From Streptomyces galbus (GTDB taxonomy: Bacteria; Actinomycetota; Actinomycetes; Streptomycetales; Streptomycetaceae): a stretch of 64,000 nt of DNA. The DNA is taken from contig NZ_SZPR01000018.1 of assembly GCF_005280195.1 (NCBI RefSeq), positions 1 to 64,000 of the forward strand, written 5' to 3'. Position 1 is the stretch's first letter. Every line of letters starts with the position of its first letter. The notes beneath the pieces were generated by a model. That model saw only the letters and a list, made by a program, of their open reading frames with translations. It was not told the DNA's origin and did no database searches. The position numbers and the translations under genes were made by a program. This document shows, in pieces, positions 1-8,038 of this stretch.

Positions 1-103
1 AGTTGCTCGCGTCCACTGTGTTAGTTCTGAGGCAACGAACAGTTGCCGGTTCAGAGCAGAACAACTAACAGAATAGTGTGCTTGTTCGCTCGAAACCATT
101 AGG
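1..103 (+). other. 23S-5S internal transcribed spacer of an rRNA operon
   Basis: The window opens in the spacer that follows 23S rRNA in Streptomyces rRNA operons and leads straight into the 5S gene. It resembles from memory the Streptomyces 23S-5S spacer (ACTGTGTT followed by TTCTGAGGCAACG). No mature rRNA or tRNA is contained in it; the 23S gene itself lies outside the window. It is presumably processed by RNases from the co-transcript. Confidence 0.75.
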
Positions 104-223
104 GTTTCGGTGGTCATAGCGTAGGGGAAACGCCCGGTTACATTTCGAACCCGGAAGCTAAGCCTTACAGCGCCGATGGTACTGCAGGGGGGACCCTGTG
201 GGAGAGTAGGACACCGCCGAACA
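104..223 (+). rRNA. rrf: 5S ribosomal RNA
   Basis: About 120 bases matching the canonical Streptomyces 5S rRNA: 5' end GTTTCGGTGGTCATAGC, the internal element CGAACCCGGAAGCTAAGCC, the loop E/helix IV segment GATGGTACTGCAGGGGGGAC, and the 3' end CCGCCGAACA that pairs with the 5' strand. It is the last gene of an rRNA operon whose 16S and 23S genes lie to the left of the window. A strong terminator follows within ten bases. Exact ends are estimated to within a few bases. Confidence 0.96.
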
Positions 224-232
224 ATCTTTGGG

Positions 233-284
233 AAGGACCCCTGGTCACCAGCGTTCAGCTGGGACCAGGGGTCCTTTCGTTTTT
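233..284 (+). terminator. rRNA operon terminator
   Basis: A perfect 12-bp stem (GGACCCCTGGTC at 235-246 against GACCAGGGGTCC at 263-274) is followed by TTTCGTTTTT, a classic intrinsic terminator with an unusually good U-tract for this genome. It closes the rRNA operon and shows that the next gene starts after it. Confidence 0.93.
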
Positions 285-317
285 ACAATGCTTGTGTACC
301 GAAGACAGGAGTCACCG

Positions 318-2417
318 ATGGCCACCAACTCTCCCGACGACCGACCGGAGCGCGACCAGCGGCGACGGGACAGTGGTGACCGCGGCGGCAGCGACCGCGG
401 TGGCTTCCGTCGCAACGACCGCGGCGGCAGTGACCGAGGTGGTAACGACCGTGGGGGCTTCCGCCGCGACGACCGCGCCGGCGGCGACCGTGGGGGCTAC
501 GGCCGGCGCGACAACGACCGTGACCGCGGTGGGTTCCGCCGTGACGACCGCGGGGACCGGGGCGACCGTCCCGCGTTCCGGCGCGACGACCGGCGTGACG
601 GAGGTGACCGTGGTGGCTACGGGCGTCGTGACGACCGTGACAACCGTGGAGAGCGTCCCGCGTTCCGCCGCGACGACCGACGCGACGACCGACGCGATGA
701 CCGCCGTGACGATCGCCGGGATGACCGCCGCGACGACCGGCGTGAGCCTCGTCGTGACGACCGCGGTGGGTTCCGCCGTGACGATCGCGGCGACCGGGGC
801 GACCGTCCCGCGTTCCGCCGCGACGACCGCGGTGGCTTCCGGCGTGACGACCGTGGAGAGCGTCCCTCCTTCCGTCGCGACGACCGCGGGGACCGGGGCG
901 ACCGTCCCGCGTTCCGCCGCGATGACCGCCGTGACGACCGCCGCGACGACCGCAGTGGCTTCCGTCGCGACGACCGTGGCGACCGGGGCGACCGTCCCTC
1001 CTTCCGTCGCGACGACCGCCCGTCCTTCGGCCGTGACGACCGGCGCGATGACCGTCGTGACGACCGGCGTGACGACCGGCGTGATGATCGCGGTGGCTTC
1101 CGTCGCGACGACCGCGGGGACCGGGGCGACCGTCCCTCCTTCCGTCGCGATGACCGGGGCGATCGTCCCTCGTTCCGTCGTGACGACCGCGGTGACCGCG
1201 GTGGATTCCGCCGCGACGACCGTGGCGACCGGGGCGATCGTCCCTCGTACCGTCGTGACGACCGCGGTGACCGTCCCTCGTACCGCAGCGACGACCGCCG
1301 TGACGACCGCCGTGACGACCGCCGGGATGACCGTCGGGACGAGCGCGGTGGTGGGTTCCGTGGTGGACGCGACGACCGTGGTGGCCGTGGGCCCCGTCGG
1401 GACGACCGTGGGGGGCGCCCGGGCGGCGGCTTCCGTGGCCGGCCCGGGGACGACCGGCGCGGTGGCGGACGCTTCCGCGACGACCGGGACCGCGACCGTG
1501 ACCGGGACCGCGAGCCGATCAAGCGGCTGCCGATCCCGGAGGACGTCACGGGCGACGAGATCGACAGCGACGTACGGCAGGAACTGCAGAGCCTGCCCAG
1601 GACGCTCGCCGAGGACGTCGCCAAGAACCTGGTGATGGTCGCGCGGCTCATCGACGAGGACCCCGAGGGCGCCTACGGCTACTCCAAGGTGGCCCTGCGT
1701 CTGGCGTCCCGCGTCGCCGCCGTGCGGGAGGCGGCCGGCTTCGCGGCGTACGCGAACCAGAAGTACGCCGAGGCGCTGGCGGAGTTCCGGGCCGCGCGGA
1801 GGATGACCGGGACCGTCGACCTGTGGCCGCTGATGGCCGACTGCGAGCGTGGGCTCGGGCGCCCGGAGAAGGCGCTGGACATGGCCGGTGCGCCCGAGGT
1901 GCACAAGCTGGACAAGGCCGGTCAGGTCGAGATGCGGCTCGTCGCGGCCGGTGCCCGGCGTGACATGGGCCAGCTCGACGCGGCCATCGTGACGCTGCAG
2001 AGCCCCGAGCTGGCCTCGCACTCCGTCCAGCCGTGGACCGCCCGGCTGCGGTACGCCTACGCCGACGCACTGCTCGCGGCCGGGCGCAACGGCGAGGCGC
2101 GGGAGTGGTTCGCCAAGGCCGTGGAGGCCGACCGGGACGGCAGCACGGACGCCTCCGACCGGCTCGCCGAGCTGGACGGTGTGGAGTTCGTCGACGCCCT
2201 CGACGAGACCGCGGACGGCGCGGACGCCGATGCGGCGGTCGGGACGGCGGTGGCTCAGGACGACGACGCAGCCGACCAGGACGACGACCAGGCGGACGAC
2301 GAGCACGACGCGGACGACCAGGACGCGGACGACGCCGAGGGCGACGCGGACGTCAAGGACGTCGACGGTGCCGAGGGTGCCGACGGCGAGGACGACGAGG
2401 AGCGCCGCGAGCGCTGA
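318..2417 (+). CDS. DDR/RGG-repeat protein with TPR-like domain and acidic tail
   Basis: 699 residues from ATG 318, chosen because AGGAG (307-311) lies six bases upstream and earlier in-frame starts fall inside the rRNA terminator. Residues 1 to about 398 are a low-complexity array of RRDDR, GDRGDRP(S/A)F and GGFRRDD units, rich in Arg, Asp and Gly. Residues about 399-640 are a helical TPR-like region, recognisable by alternating helices such as YAEALAEFRAA and AGRNGEAREWFAKAVE. The last about 60 residues are almost entirely Asp, Glu and Ala. Streptomyces homologues are annotated as tetratricopeptide proteins, with no established function. RGG/DDR arrays elsewhere bind RNA or drive condensation, so a role near ribosome biogenesis is an inference from the position beside an rRNA operon. 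The repeat length is probably strain-variable. Confidence 0.85.
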   Translation: MATNSPDDRPERDQRRRDSGDRGGSDRGGFRRNDRGGSDRGGNDRGGFRRDDRAGGDRGGYGRRDNDRDRGGFRRDDRGDRGDRPAFRRDDRRDGGDRGGYGRRDDRDNRGERPAFRRDDRRDDRRDDRRDDRRDDRRDDRREPRRDDRGGFRRDDRGDRGDRPAFRRDDRGGFRRDDRGERPSFRRDDRGDRGDRPAFRRDDRRDDRRDDRSGFRRDDRGDRGDRPSFRRDDRPSFGRDDRRDDRRDDRRDDRRDDRGGFRRDDRGDRGDRPSFRRDDRGDRPSFRRDDRGDRGGFRRDDRGDRGDRPSYRRDDRGDRPSYRSDDRRDDRRDDRRDDRRDERGGGFRGGRDDRGGRGPRRDDRGGRPGGGFRGRPGDDRRGGGRFRDDRDRDRDRDREPIKRLPIPEDVTGDEIDSDVRQELQSLPRTLAEDVAKNLVMVARLIDEDPEGAYGYSKVALRLASRVAAVREAAGFAAYANQKYAEALAEFRAARRMTGTVDLWPLMADCERGLGRPEKALDMAGAPEVHKLDKAGQVEMRLVAAGARRDMGQLDAAIVTLQSPELASHSVQPWTARLRYAYADALLAAGRNGEAREWFAKAVEADRDGSTDASDRLAELDGVEFVDALDETADGADADAAVGTAVAQDDDAADQDDDQADDEHDADDQDADDAEGDADVKDVDGAEGADGEDDEERRER
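330..1511 (+). repeat. Degenerate in-frame tandem repeats encoding DDR/RGG units
   Basis: Short imperfect direct repeats (core CGCGACGACCG, CGTGACGACCG and relatives) run for about 1.2 kb inside the preceding gene. Because the unit length is a multiple of three, both strands stay open for long distances in other frames, which creates spurious long overlapping reading frames. There is no spacer-repeat periodicity of the CRISPR type. Confidence 0.85.
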
Positions 2418-2446
2418 GTCCCCGTGGGTCTCGGGTGAGCACGATC

Positions 2447-2490
2447 AAGGGGCGGGTCCCCGGACGCATGTCCGGAGGCCCGCCCCTTCG
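2447..2490. terminator. Hairpin between convergent genes
   Basis: AAGGGGCGGG (about 2447-2456) pairs with CCCGCCCCTT (about 2480-2489), and the loop contains a second small stem, TCCGGACGCATGTCCGGA-like. It lies between the stop of the repeat protein and the stop of the convergent DUF1015 gene, so it probably terminates both. Confidence 0.75.
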
Positions 2491-2501
2491 TGTGTGCGTC
2501 C

Positions 2502-3791
2502 TCAGAGGTCCAGCGCGCGCAGCACCAGGCCCGACGCGGGCTTCGGGCCGAAGGACGTCGACTTGCGGGGCATGGTGACGCCTTGGCGGGCCAGGTCGCG
2601 GACGACCTCCTCGCGGACCGGGTGCAGCAGGACGGCCGTACCGCCGTCGCGCTCCGCCTTGGCGACCGTGGCCGCGGTGTCGTGGATGTAGGCGATGCGG
2701 GCGGGGTCGTCCTCGGGGACCTGCCAGAGGTGGTCGAGGAGCGTGGCGTGCAGGACCGTCGCGTCCAGGGTGCGCCAGGCGGCCGGGCGGTCGGCGGGGA
2801 CGGTGCGGGCCAGGAGCGCCGGGTCGGGCCGGTCCAGGAGGTGGAAGGCGCCGTCGCCGGCCAGGAGGAACGCGTTGCCCGCGCAGGCGGCGTCGGCGAG
2901 CGCGTCCAGGGCCTCGGCCAGGGGCACGTCGAGCCGGCGCACGCGGAAGTGGCCGCGGACGGCGGCCAGCGCGTCCGCCACGGGCAGGCCGTGCAGCAGG
3001 CGGTGGATGGCGCGGACGCGCAGCGGGTAGCGGGCCGTGTCGACCAGCAGGACCAGGCCGTCGTCCCAGGGGCTGGGGGAGGGGTGCTCGGCGCGCAGCC
3101 GGCGGTAGGTCGCCCAGCGGTGGTGGCCGTCGGCGATCAGGGCCTGGTGGCGGGCCAGGTCCGACCGGACGGCGGCCAGGTCCGCGGGGCCGGTGACCGA
3201 CCACAGGCGGTGGCCGTAGCCGTCCAGGGTGGTCGTGGACAGCAGCGGGGGCCGTCGCGTCGCCTCGTCCACGACGCGGGCCGCGGCGCCGTCGCCGTCG
3301 CCGCGGTAGGTCAGCAGCAGGGGTTCGAGGTTCGCGCAGGTGGCCCGCATGAGGGCGGCGCGGTCGGCGACGATGTGCGGCATGACGTCCTCGTGCGGCA
3401 GGACCACCCCCTCGGAGGGGTCGCTGACGCGCAGGGTGCCGATGAGGCCGCGCTGGAGCATGCCGTCGGCGTGCCGCTGCTCGTAGACGTACAGCGCGGG
3501 CTCGGGGTCCGTGGTCAGGACGCCTTCGGCGAGCCAGCGGCGCAGGGTGCCGGCGGCCTGTTCGTTGCGTTCGCCGGCGGTGGTGGCCTGGGGCAGGATC
3601 AACCGCACGATGTTGTACGGGTCCGCGTCCTGGAGCTGGTGCAGGCCGTCCGGGCGGACGACGACGTCGTACGGGGGTGAGGTGACGGCCGCCAGGCTGC
3701 CGACCCGGTCGGGGTCGTAGCGCAGGCCTCGGAACGGGGTGAGTTCCAGGCCCCGGGGCGCCGTCGCCTGCGAGTGACCTGCTGTGTTCAT
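2502..3791 (-). CDS. DUF1015 family protein
   Basis: 429 residues, close to the usual family length. The N-terminus (FRGLRYDPDRVGSLAAVTSP, then PYDVV) and the segments ERNEQAAGTLRRWL and ADGHHRWATYRRLRAE are typical of DUF1015, a widespread cytoplasmic family of unknown biochemical role. The ADGHHR motif is its most conserved part. The start ATG at 3791 has no Shine-Dalgarno but sits six bases behind a TACGAT hexamer (complement of 3798-3803), consistent with a leaderless transcript. It is divergent from the HAD gene. Confidence 0.9.
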   Translation of the reverse strand: MNTAGHSQATAPRGLELTPFRGLRYDPDRVGSLAAVTSPPYDVVVRPDGLHQLQDADPYNIVRLILPQATTAGERNEQAAGTLRRWLAEGVLTTDPEPALYVYEQRHADGMLQRGLIGTLRVSDPSEGVVLPHEDVMPHIVADRAALMRATCANLEPLLLTYRGDGDGAAARVVDEATRRPPLLSTTTLDGYGHRLWSVTGPADLAAVRSDLARHQALIADGHHRWATYRRLRAEHPSPSPWDDGLVLLVDTARYPLRVRAIHRLLHGLPVADALAAVRGHFRVRRLDVPLAEALDALADAACAGNAFLLAGDGAFHLLDRPDPALLARTVPADRPAAWRTLDATVLHATLLDHLWQVPEDDPARIAYIHDTAATVAKAERDGGTAVLLHPVREEVVRDLARQGVTMPRKSTSFGPKPASGLVLRALDL

Positions 3792-3797
3792 CAGGGC

Positions 3798-3803
3798 ATC
3801 GTA
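3798..3803 (-). promoter_or_regulatory. Probable -10 element (TACGAT) of the leaderless DUF1015 gene
   Basis: On the minus strand TACGAT lies six bases before the ATG at 3791, the spacing expected when transcription starts at the initiation codon. No convincing -35 was assigned. Confidence 0.45.
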
Positions 3804-3862
3804 CGTGTGCCGGTGGCATGCGCGATGATCGGGGAAAGCGAGCGAACGAGGAGCGATGCGGA

Positions 3863-4891
3863 ATGAGCCAGGGCGTCAGGACGAGGCCCGAGGGCAGTGC
3901 ACGGGCCCTGAGCGAGGCGTACGACACGGCGCTGCTCGACCTCGACGGGGTGGTGTACGCGGGCGGGAGCGCGATCGCGCACGCCGTGGAGTCGCTGGCC
4001 ACCGCGCGGGACGGCGGGATGCACCTCGCGTACGTGACCAACAACGCGCTGCGCACCCCGGACGCCGTGGCCGCGCACCTGACCGAGCTGGGCATCCCGG
4101 CGGCGGCGGACGACGTGATCACCTCGGCGCAGGCGGTCGCCCGGCTGATCAGTGAGCAGGTGCCGCAGGGCGCGCGGGTGCTGGTGATCGGCGGCGAGGG
4201 GCTGCGGGTGGCGCTGCGCGAGCGGGGGCTGGAGCCGGTGGAGTCGGCGGACGACGACCCGGCGGCCGTCGTGCAGGGGTTCGGCGGTCCCGATCTGCCG
4301 TGGGGGCGGTTCGCGGAGGCGTCGTACGCGGTCGCGCGCGGGGTGCCGTGGTTCGCGTCCAACACGGACCTGACGATCCCGAGCGGGCGGGGGATCGCGC
4401 CGGGCAACGGCGCGGCGGTGGAGGTCGTGCGGATCGCCACGGGGGCCGAGCCGCAGGTCGCGGGCAAGCCGCTGCCCCCGATGCACCGGGAGACGATCCT
4501 GCGCACCGGCGCCGAGCGGCCGCTGGTGGTCGGTGACCGGCTGGACACGGACATCGAGGGCGCGTTCAACGGCGAGGTGGACTCGCTGCTGGTGCTGACC
4601 GGGGTGACGGACGGCGCGCAGTTGCTGGCGGCGCCGCCGCGGCACCGGCCGACGTACGTGGACCGGGACCTGCGCGGGCTGCTCACCGGGCAGCCGGAGG
4701 TGGAGGAGGCCGACGGCGGCTTCCGGTGCGGCGGGTGGACCGCCTCGGCGGACGGCGAGCGGCTGCGGCTGGAGGGCGACGGCGACGGTCTGGACGGGCT
4801 GCGGGCGCTGTGCGCGGCGGCCTGGACGTCCGCCGGGGACGGCTCCTGCACGTTGGACGGGGAGAAGGCGCTGGCGCGGCTGGGGATCTGA
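3863..4891 (+). CDS. HAD-IIA family hydrolase (NagD/4-nitrophenylphosphatase-like)
   Basis: 342 residues from ATG 3863, with GAGGAG at 3848-3853 as ribosome-binding site. Motif I is LLDLDGVVYAGG, with nucleophile Asp26 and acid/base Asp28. A capping domain begins around VTNNALRTPD. Motif IV is GDRLDTDIEGA, which carries the Mg2+ ligands. The family dephosphorylates small phosphometabolites, and the substrate cannot be read from sequence. The C-terminal about 80 residues beyond the HAD core are a lineage-specific extension. The gene is divergent from DUF1015. Confidence 0.9.
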   Translation: MSQGVRTRPEGSARALSEAYDTALLDLDGVVYAGGSAIAHAVESLATARDGGMHLAYVTNNALRTPDAVAAHLTELGIPAAADDVITSAQAVARLISEQVPQGARVLVIGGEGLRVALRERGLEPVESADDDPAAVVQGFGGPDLPWGRFAEASYAVARGVPWFASNTDLTIPSGRGIAPGNGAAVEVVRIATGAEPQVAGKPLPPMHRETILRTGAERPLVVGDRLDTDIEGAFNGEVDSLLVLTGVTDGAQLLAAPPRHRPTYVDRDLRGLLTGQPEVEEADGGFRCGGWTASADGERLRLEGDGDGLDGLRALCAAAWTSAGDGSCTLDGEKALARLGI

Positions 4892-4950
4892 GGGGCCGTC
4901 CGGGGAAGCCGCGTGCGGGCGGGTGGTTCCGGGCCGGGAATCGAGGCTTG

Positions 4951-4969
4951 GCAGGGTAGGCTAACCTAA
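4951..4969 (+). promoter_or_regulatory. Iron box (IdeR/DmdR operator) overlapping the -10
   Basis: GCAGGGTAGGCTAACCTAA matches the actinobacterial iron box (TTAGGTTAGGCTAACCTAA) at 16 of 19 positions and is centred on the TAGGCTAACCTA palindrome. The likely -10 hexamer TAACCT (4962-4967) lies inside it, seven bases before the GTG at 4975, so Fe2+-loaded repressor would block RNA polymerase directly. This predicts induction of the following transporter under iron starvation. Confidence 0.88.
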
Positions 4970-4974
4970 CTGCC

Positions 4975-6018
4975 GTGTTGGTCGACAGTGTTCCCGAACA
5001 GCGCGCGGAGCCGGCCCCCGCGCCCCCGGCCCGGCGGGTGGTCCGTGCCGTCGGGCTGCTCGTGTCCGTCGGCGTCCTGGCGGCCGTGGCCGTGGCGAGC
5101 ATCGCCGTGGGGGCGAAGGAGCTGTCCGTCGCCCAGGTGTGGCACGGGCTGTTCGCGTCCTCGGGGACGTACGGCGACGTCGTCGTCGACGAGCGGCTGG
5201 CGCGCACGCTCCTCGGGCTGCTCGCCGGGGCCGCCCTCGGGCTCGCCGGGGCCGTGCTCCAGGCGCTCACCCGCAATCCGCTGGCCGATCCGGGCCTGCT
5301 CGGCATCAACGCCGGCGCGTCCGCCGCGGTCGTCACCGCCCTCACCTTCTTCGGCGTCACGAGCCTGAAGGGGTACGTGTGGTTCGCCTTCCTGGGCGCG
5401 GCCGCGGTGGGCGCGCTGGTCTGGTTCCTCGGCGGCAGCCGGGGCGCCACACCGGTGCGGCTCGCGCTCGCGGGCACGGCGATCAGCGCGGCGCTGTACG
5501 GCTACCTCCAGGCCGTGATGATCACCAACGGTGCGGCGCTCGCGAAGATGCGCTTCTGGACGGTGGGTTCGCTGTCCTCCGCGACCGACACGACGATCGA
5601 GCAGGTCCTGCCGTTCCTGGTGGCCGGCGCGGTCCTCGCGCTCGCCCTAGCCCGGCCGCTCAACGCGATGGAGATGGGCGACGACACCGCGCGGTCCCTC
5701 GGCGCCCACCTCAACCGCACCCGCGCGCTGTCGATGCTCGCCGCCACCGTGCTGTGCGGGGCGGCGACCGCCGCCTGCGGGCCCATCGTGTTCGTCGGCC
5801 TGATGGTGCCGCACGTCGTGCGCTCCTTCACCGGGCCCGACCTGCGCTGGATCCTGCCGTACGCCGCCGTGCTGTCGCCCGTGCTGCTGCTCGGCTCGGA
5901 CGTGATCGGCCGCGTCGTGGCCCGGCCCTCCGAGGTCCAGGTCGGGATCATCACCGCGCTCATCGGCGGCCCGGTGTTCATCTTTCTCGTACGACGGCGG
6001 AGGACGGCGCAGCTGTGA
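4975..6018 (+). CDS. FecCD-family iron-siderophore ABC transporter permease 1
   Basis: 347 residues, hydrophobic with about nine to ten membrane helices. The FecCD signature appears as GAALGLAGAVLQALTRNPLADPGLLGINAGA near residues 85-115 (quoted here in parts: AALGLAGAVLQALTRNPLAD, then PGLLGINAGA). It imports ferric siderophore across the cytoplasmic membrane as half of the channel. GTG 4975 is used: it lacks a Shine-Dalgarno and is seven bases downstream of the TAACCT hexamer, consistent with a leaderless mRNA. Its stop overlaps the GTG of the next permease (GTGA at 6015-6018), so the two are translationally coupled. Confidence 0.93.
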   Translation: MLVDSVPEQRAEPAPAPPARRVVRAVGLLVSVGVLAAVAVASIAVGAKELSVAQVWHGLFASSGTYGDVVVDERLARTLLGLLAGAALGLAGAVLQALTRNPLADPGLLGINAGASAAVVTALTFFGVTSLKGYVWFAFLGAAAVGALVWFLGGSRGATPVRLALAGTAISAALYGYLQAVMITNGAALAKMRFWTVGSLSSATDTTIEQVLPFLVAGAVLALALARPLNAMEMGDDTARSLGAHLNRTRALSMLAATVLCGAATAACGPIVFVGLMVPHVVRSFTGPDLRWILPYAAVLSPVLLLGSDVIGRVVARPSEVQVGIITALIGGPVFIFLVRRRRTAQL

Positions 6019-7088
6019 CCACCGAAGTGAAGCGGGACGAGGGCCGAGGCCGGCGCGGACCGCGCGCGCTGCGCACCCCGGGCGGGCTGTCGGTCCGGCT
6101 GGACCCGCGGGCCCTGGTCGTCGTCGTCCTGCTGCTGCTCGCCGCGCTCGGCGCGGGCGTCGTGCTGATCGGCACCGGCGACTATCCGATCCCGCCCGGC
6201 GACGTCCTCAGGACGCTCCTCGGCAACGGAGACCCGGGCCAGGAGTTCATCGTCGACGAGCTGCGGCTGCCCCGGGTCCTCGTCGGACTGCTCGTCGGTG
6301 CCTCGCTCGGGCTGGGCGGGGCGCTGTTCCAGGCCGTCTCGCGCAACCCGCTGGGCAGCCCCGACGTGCTCGGTCTCGGGCAGGGCGCGACCGCCGGGGC
6401 GCTCACCGTCATCGTGCTGTTCTCCGGGGACGCCGACGCGGTCACCGTGGGCGCGCTGGTGGGCGGTCTGGTGACCGGCGCGGCCATCTACCTGCTGGCC
6501 TGGAAGCGCGGGGTGCACGGCTACCGGCTGGTGCTCGTCGGCATCGGCGTCTCCGCCATGGCCACCGCCGTCAACGGCTACCTGATGACCAAGGCCGACT
6601 TCGTCGACGCGGCCCGGGCCCTGGTGTGGATGACCGGCACGCTCGACGGGCGGGACTGGAAGCAGGTCTGGCCGCTGCTCGTGCTGTTCTGCGTGCTGGT
6701 CCCGCTGGTCCTCGCCAACGCGCGCGGGCTGCGCATGATGGAGATGGGCGACGACGTCTCCCACGCCCTGGGCGTGCGCGTGGAGCGGGTGCGGATGCTG
6801 CTGATGGTGTGCGCCGTCCTGCTCACCGCGGCCGCGACCGCCGCCGCGGGCCCCGTCAGCTTCGTGGCGCTCACGGCGCCGCAACTCGCCCGGCGCCTGA
6901 CCCGCTCGCCGGGACCGAACCTCGTGCCGTCCCTGTGCATGGGCGCCGCCCTGCTGGTCGTCGCCGACTGGGCCTCCCAGCGGCTGTTCGGCGACGGGCA
7001 GCTCCCCGTCGGCGTGGTCACCGGCGTGCTCGGCGGTGTCTACCTGCTGTGGCTGCTGGTCAGTGAGCGCAGGGCGGGCCGGATATGA
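6015..7088 (+). CDS. FecCD-family iron-siderophore ABC transporter permease 2
   Basis: 357 residues from GTG 6015, which overlaps the previous stop by four bases. It begins with a charged cytoplasmic stretch of about 35 residues, then membrane helices from VVVVLLLLAALGAGVVL onward. It carries the family motif GASLGLGGALFQAVSRNPLG followed by SPDVLGLGQGA, and RLVLVGIGVSAM. It should form a heterodimeric channel with permease 1. The end overlaps the ATPase start (ATGA at 7085-7088). Confidence 0.93.
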   Translation: MTTEVKRDEGRGRRGPRALRTPGGLSVRLDPRALVVVVLLLLAALGAGVVLIGTGDYPIPPGDVLRTLLGNGDPGQEFIVDELRLPRVLVGLLVGASLGLGGALFQAVSRNPLGSPDVLGLGQGATAGALTVIVLFSGDADAVTVGALVGGLVTGAAIYLLAWKRGVHGYRLVLVGIGVSAMATAVNGYLMTKADFVDAARALVWMTGTLDGRDWKQVWPLLVLFCVLVPLVLANARGLRMMEMGDDVSHALGVRVERVRMLLMVCAVLLTAAATAAAGPVSFVALTAPQLARRLTRSPGPNLVPSLCMGAALLVVADWASQRLFGDGQLPVGVVTGVLGGVYLLWLLVSERRAGRI

Positions 7089-7951
7089 GCACCCCCGCCG
7101 GCCCCGACCGCGGCCGCACCGACCGAAGGAGCACCGTGAACCGCCTGTCCGCCGAGAACGTCACCCTCGCCTACGACCAGCGGGTGATCGCCGAGGAGCT
7201 GTCGGTGGAGATCCCCGACCACTCCTTCACGGTGATCGTCGGCCCGAACGCGTGCGGCAAGTCGACGCTGCTGCGGGCCCTGTCGCGGATGCTCAAGCCC
7301 AGCCGGGGCCGGGTGCTGCTGGACGGACAGGCCATCCAGTCCCTGCCGGCCAAGCAGGTCGCCCGCACCCTGGGCCTGCTGCCGCAGTCCTCCGTCGCGC
7401 CCGACGGGATCACCGTCGCCGACCTGGTCGGCCGCGGCCGGTACCCGCACCAGGGACTGCTGCGCCAGTGGTCCGCCGAGGACGAGCGGGTGGTGCGCGA
7501 GTCGATGCGGCAGACCGGGGTGGCCGAGCTGGCCGAGCGGTACGTCGACGAGCTGTCCGGCGGTCAGCGCCAGCGCGTGTGGATCGCCATGGCGCTCGCC
7601 CAGCAGACCCCGCTGCTGCTCCTCGACGAGCCGACGACCTACCTCGACATCCAGCACCAGATCGACGTGCTGGACCTGTGCGCCGAGCTGCACGAGGAGC
7701 AGGGGCGGACGCTGGTCGCCGTGCTGCACGACCTCAACCACGCCGCCCGGTACGCCACCCACCTGGTCGCCCTCAAGGCCGGCCGGGTCGTCGCCCAGGG
7801 CACGCCGGGCGAGGTGGTCACCGCGGAGCTGGTCGAGGAGGTGTTCCACCTGCGCTGCCAGGTCATCGACGACCCGGAGACGGGCACGCCGCTGGTGGTG
7901 CCGACGGCCCGCAGGGCACGTGCACGCGTGGCGGCCACGGAGGCTCCGTGA
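7085..7951 (+). CDS. FecE-type iron-siderophore ABC transporter ATPase
   Basis: 288 residues from ATG 7085, or 271 from GTG 7136, which has a better ribosome-binding site (AAGGAG at 7126-7131). Walker A is GPNACGKST, the Q-loop is LLPQSS, the signature is LSGGQRQRVWIAMALAQQTP, Walker B is LLLLDEPTTYLD, and the switch His is in VAVLHDLNHAARYA. It is the third gene of the iron-box operon. No binding protein is encoded nearby, so the transporter must borrow a lipoprotein encoded elsewhere. Confidence 0.94.
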   Translation: MSTPAGPDRGRTDRRSTVNRLSAENVTLAYDQRVIAEELSVEIPDHSFTVIVGPNACGKSTLLRALSRMLKPSRGRVLLDGQAIQSLPAKQVARTLGLLPQSSVAPDGITVADLVGRGRYPHQGLLRQWSAEDERVVRESMRQTGVAELAERYVDELSGGQRQRVWIAMALAQQTPLLLLDEPTTYLDIQHQIDVLDLCAELHEEQGRTLVAVLHDLNHAARYATHLVALKAGRVVAQGTPGEVVTAELVEEVFHLRCQVIDDPETGTPLVVPTARRARARVAATEAP

Positions 7952-7990
7952 AGGCGCCCGCGCCGACGGCACCGAAAGCCGTCCACGGGG

Positions 7991-8038
7991 CGCCTACGAC
8001 CGCCTCCTGAGGACGCCTACAACAGCTTCCTGAGGACG
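7991..8038. repeat. Two tandem 25-bp copies (period 23) at the 3' end of the SCP2-like gene
   Basis: 7991-8015 and 8014-8038 differ at only three positions (core CGCCTAC...TCCTGAGGACG). The right copy contains the last codons and stop of the minus-strand gene ending at 8017. The left copy repeats them just past the stop, so a short duplication has occurred at the gene end. Confidence 0.75.

Noticed and set aside
330..1511. Possible CRISPR-like repeats
   Set aside because: Units are contiguous, degenerate and coding; there are no uniform repeats separated by unique spacers and no cas genes.
292..2306. Long open frames in the other frame and on the minus strand of the repeat gene
   Set aside because: They arise from the in-frame DNA repeats, contain only Ala/Thr/Val or Arg/Ser runs, and have no ribosome-binding site.
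2353..4851. An 832-codon minus-strand frame across the DUF1015 and HAD genes
   Set aside because: It overlaps two well-supported genes and has Pro/Arg/Ser-rich shadow composition.
5139..6014. Upstream extension of the second FecCD permease by 292 codons
   Set aside because: The extension is an Arg/Gly-rich shadow of permease 1; the GTGA overlap at 6015 gives the natural start.
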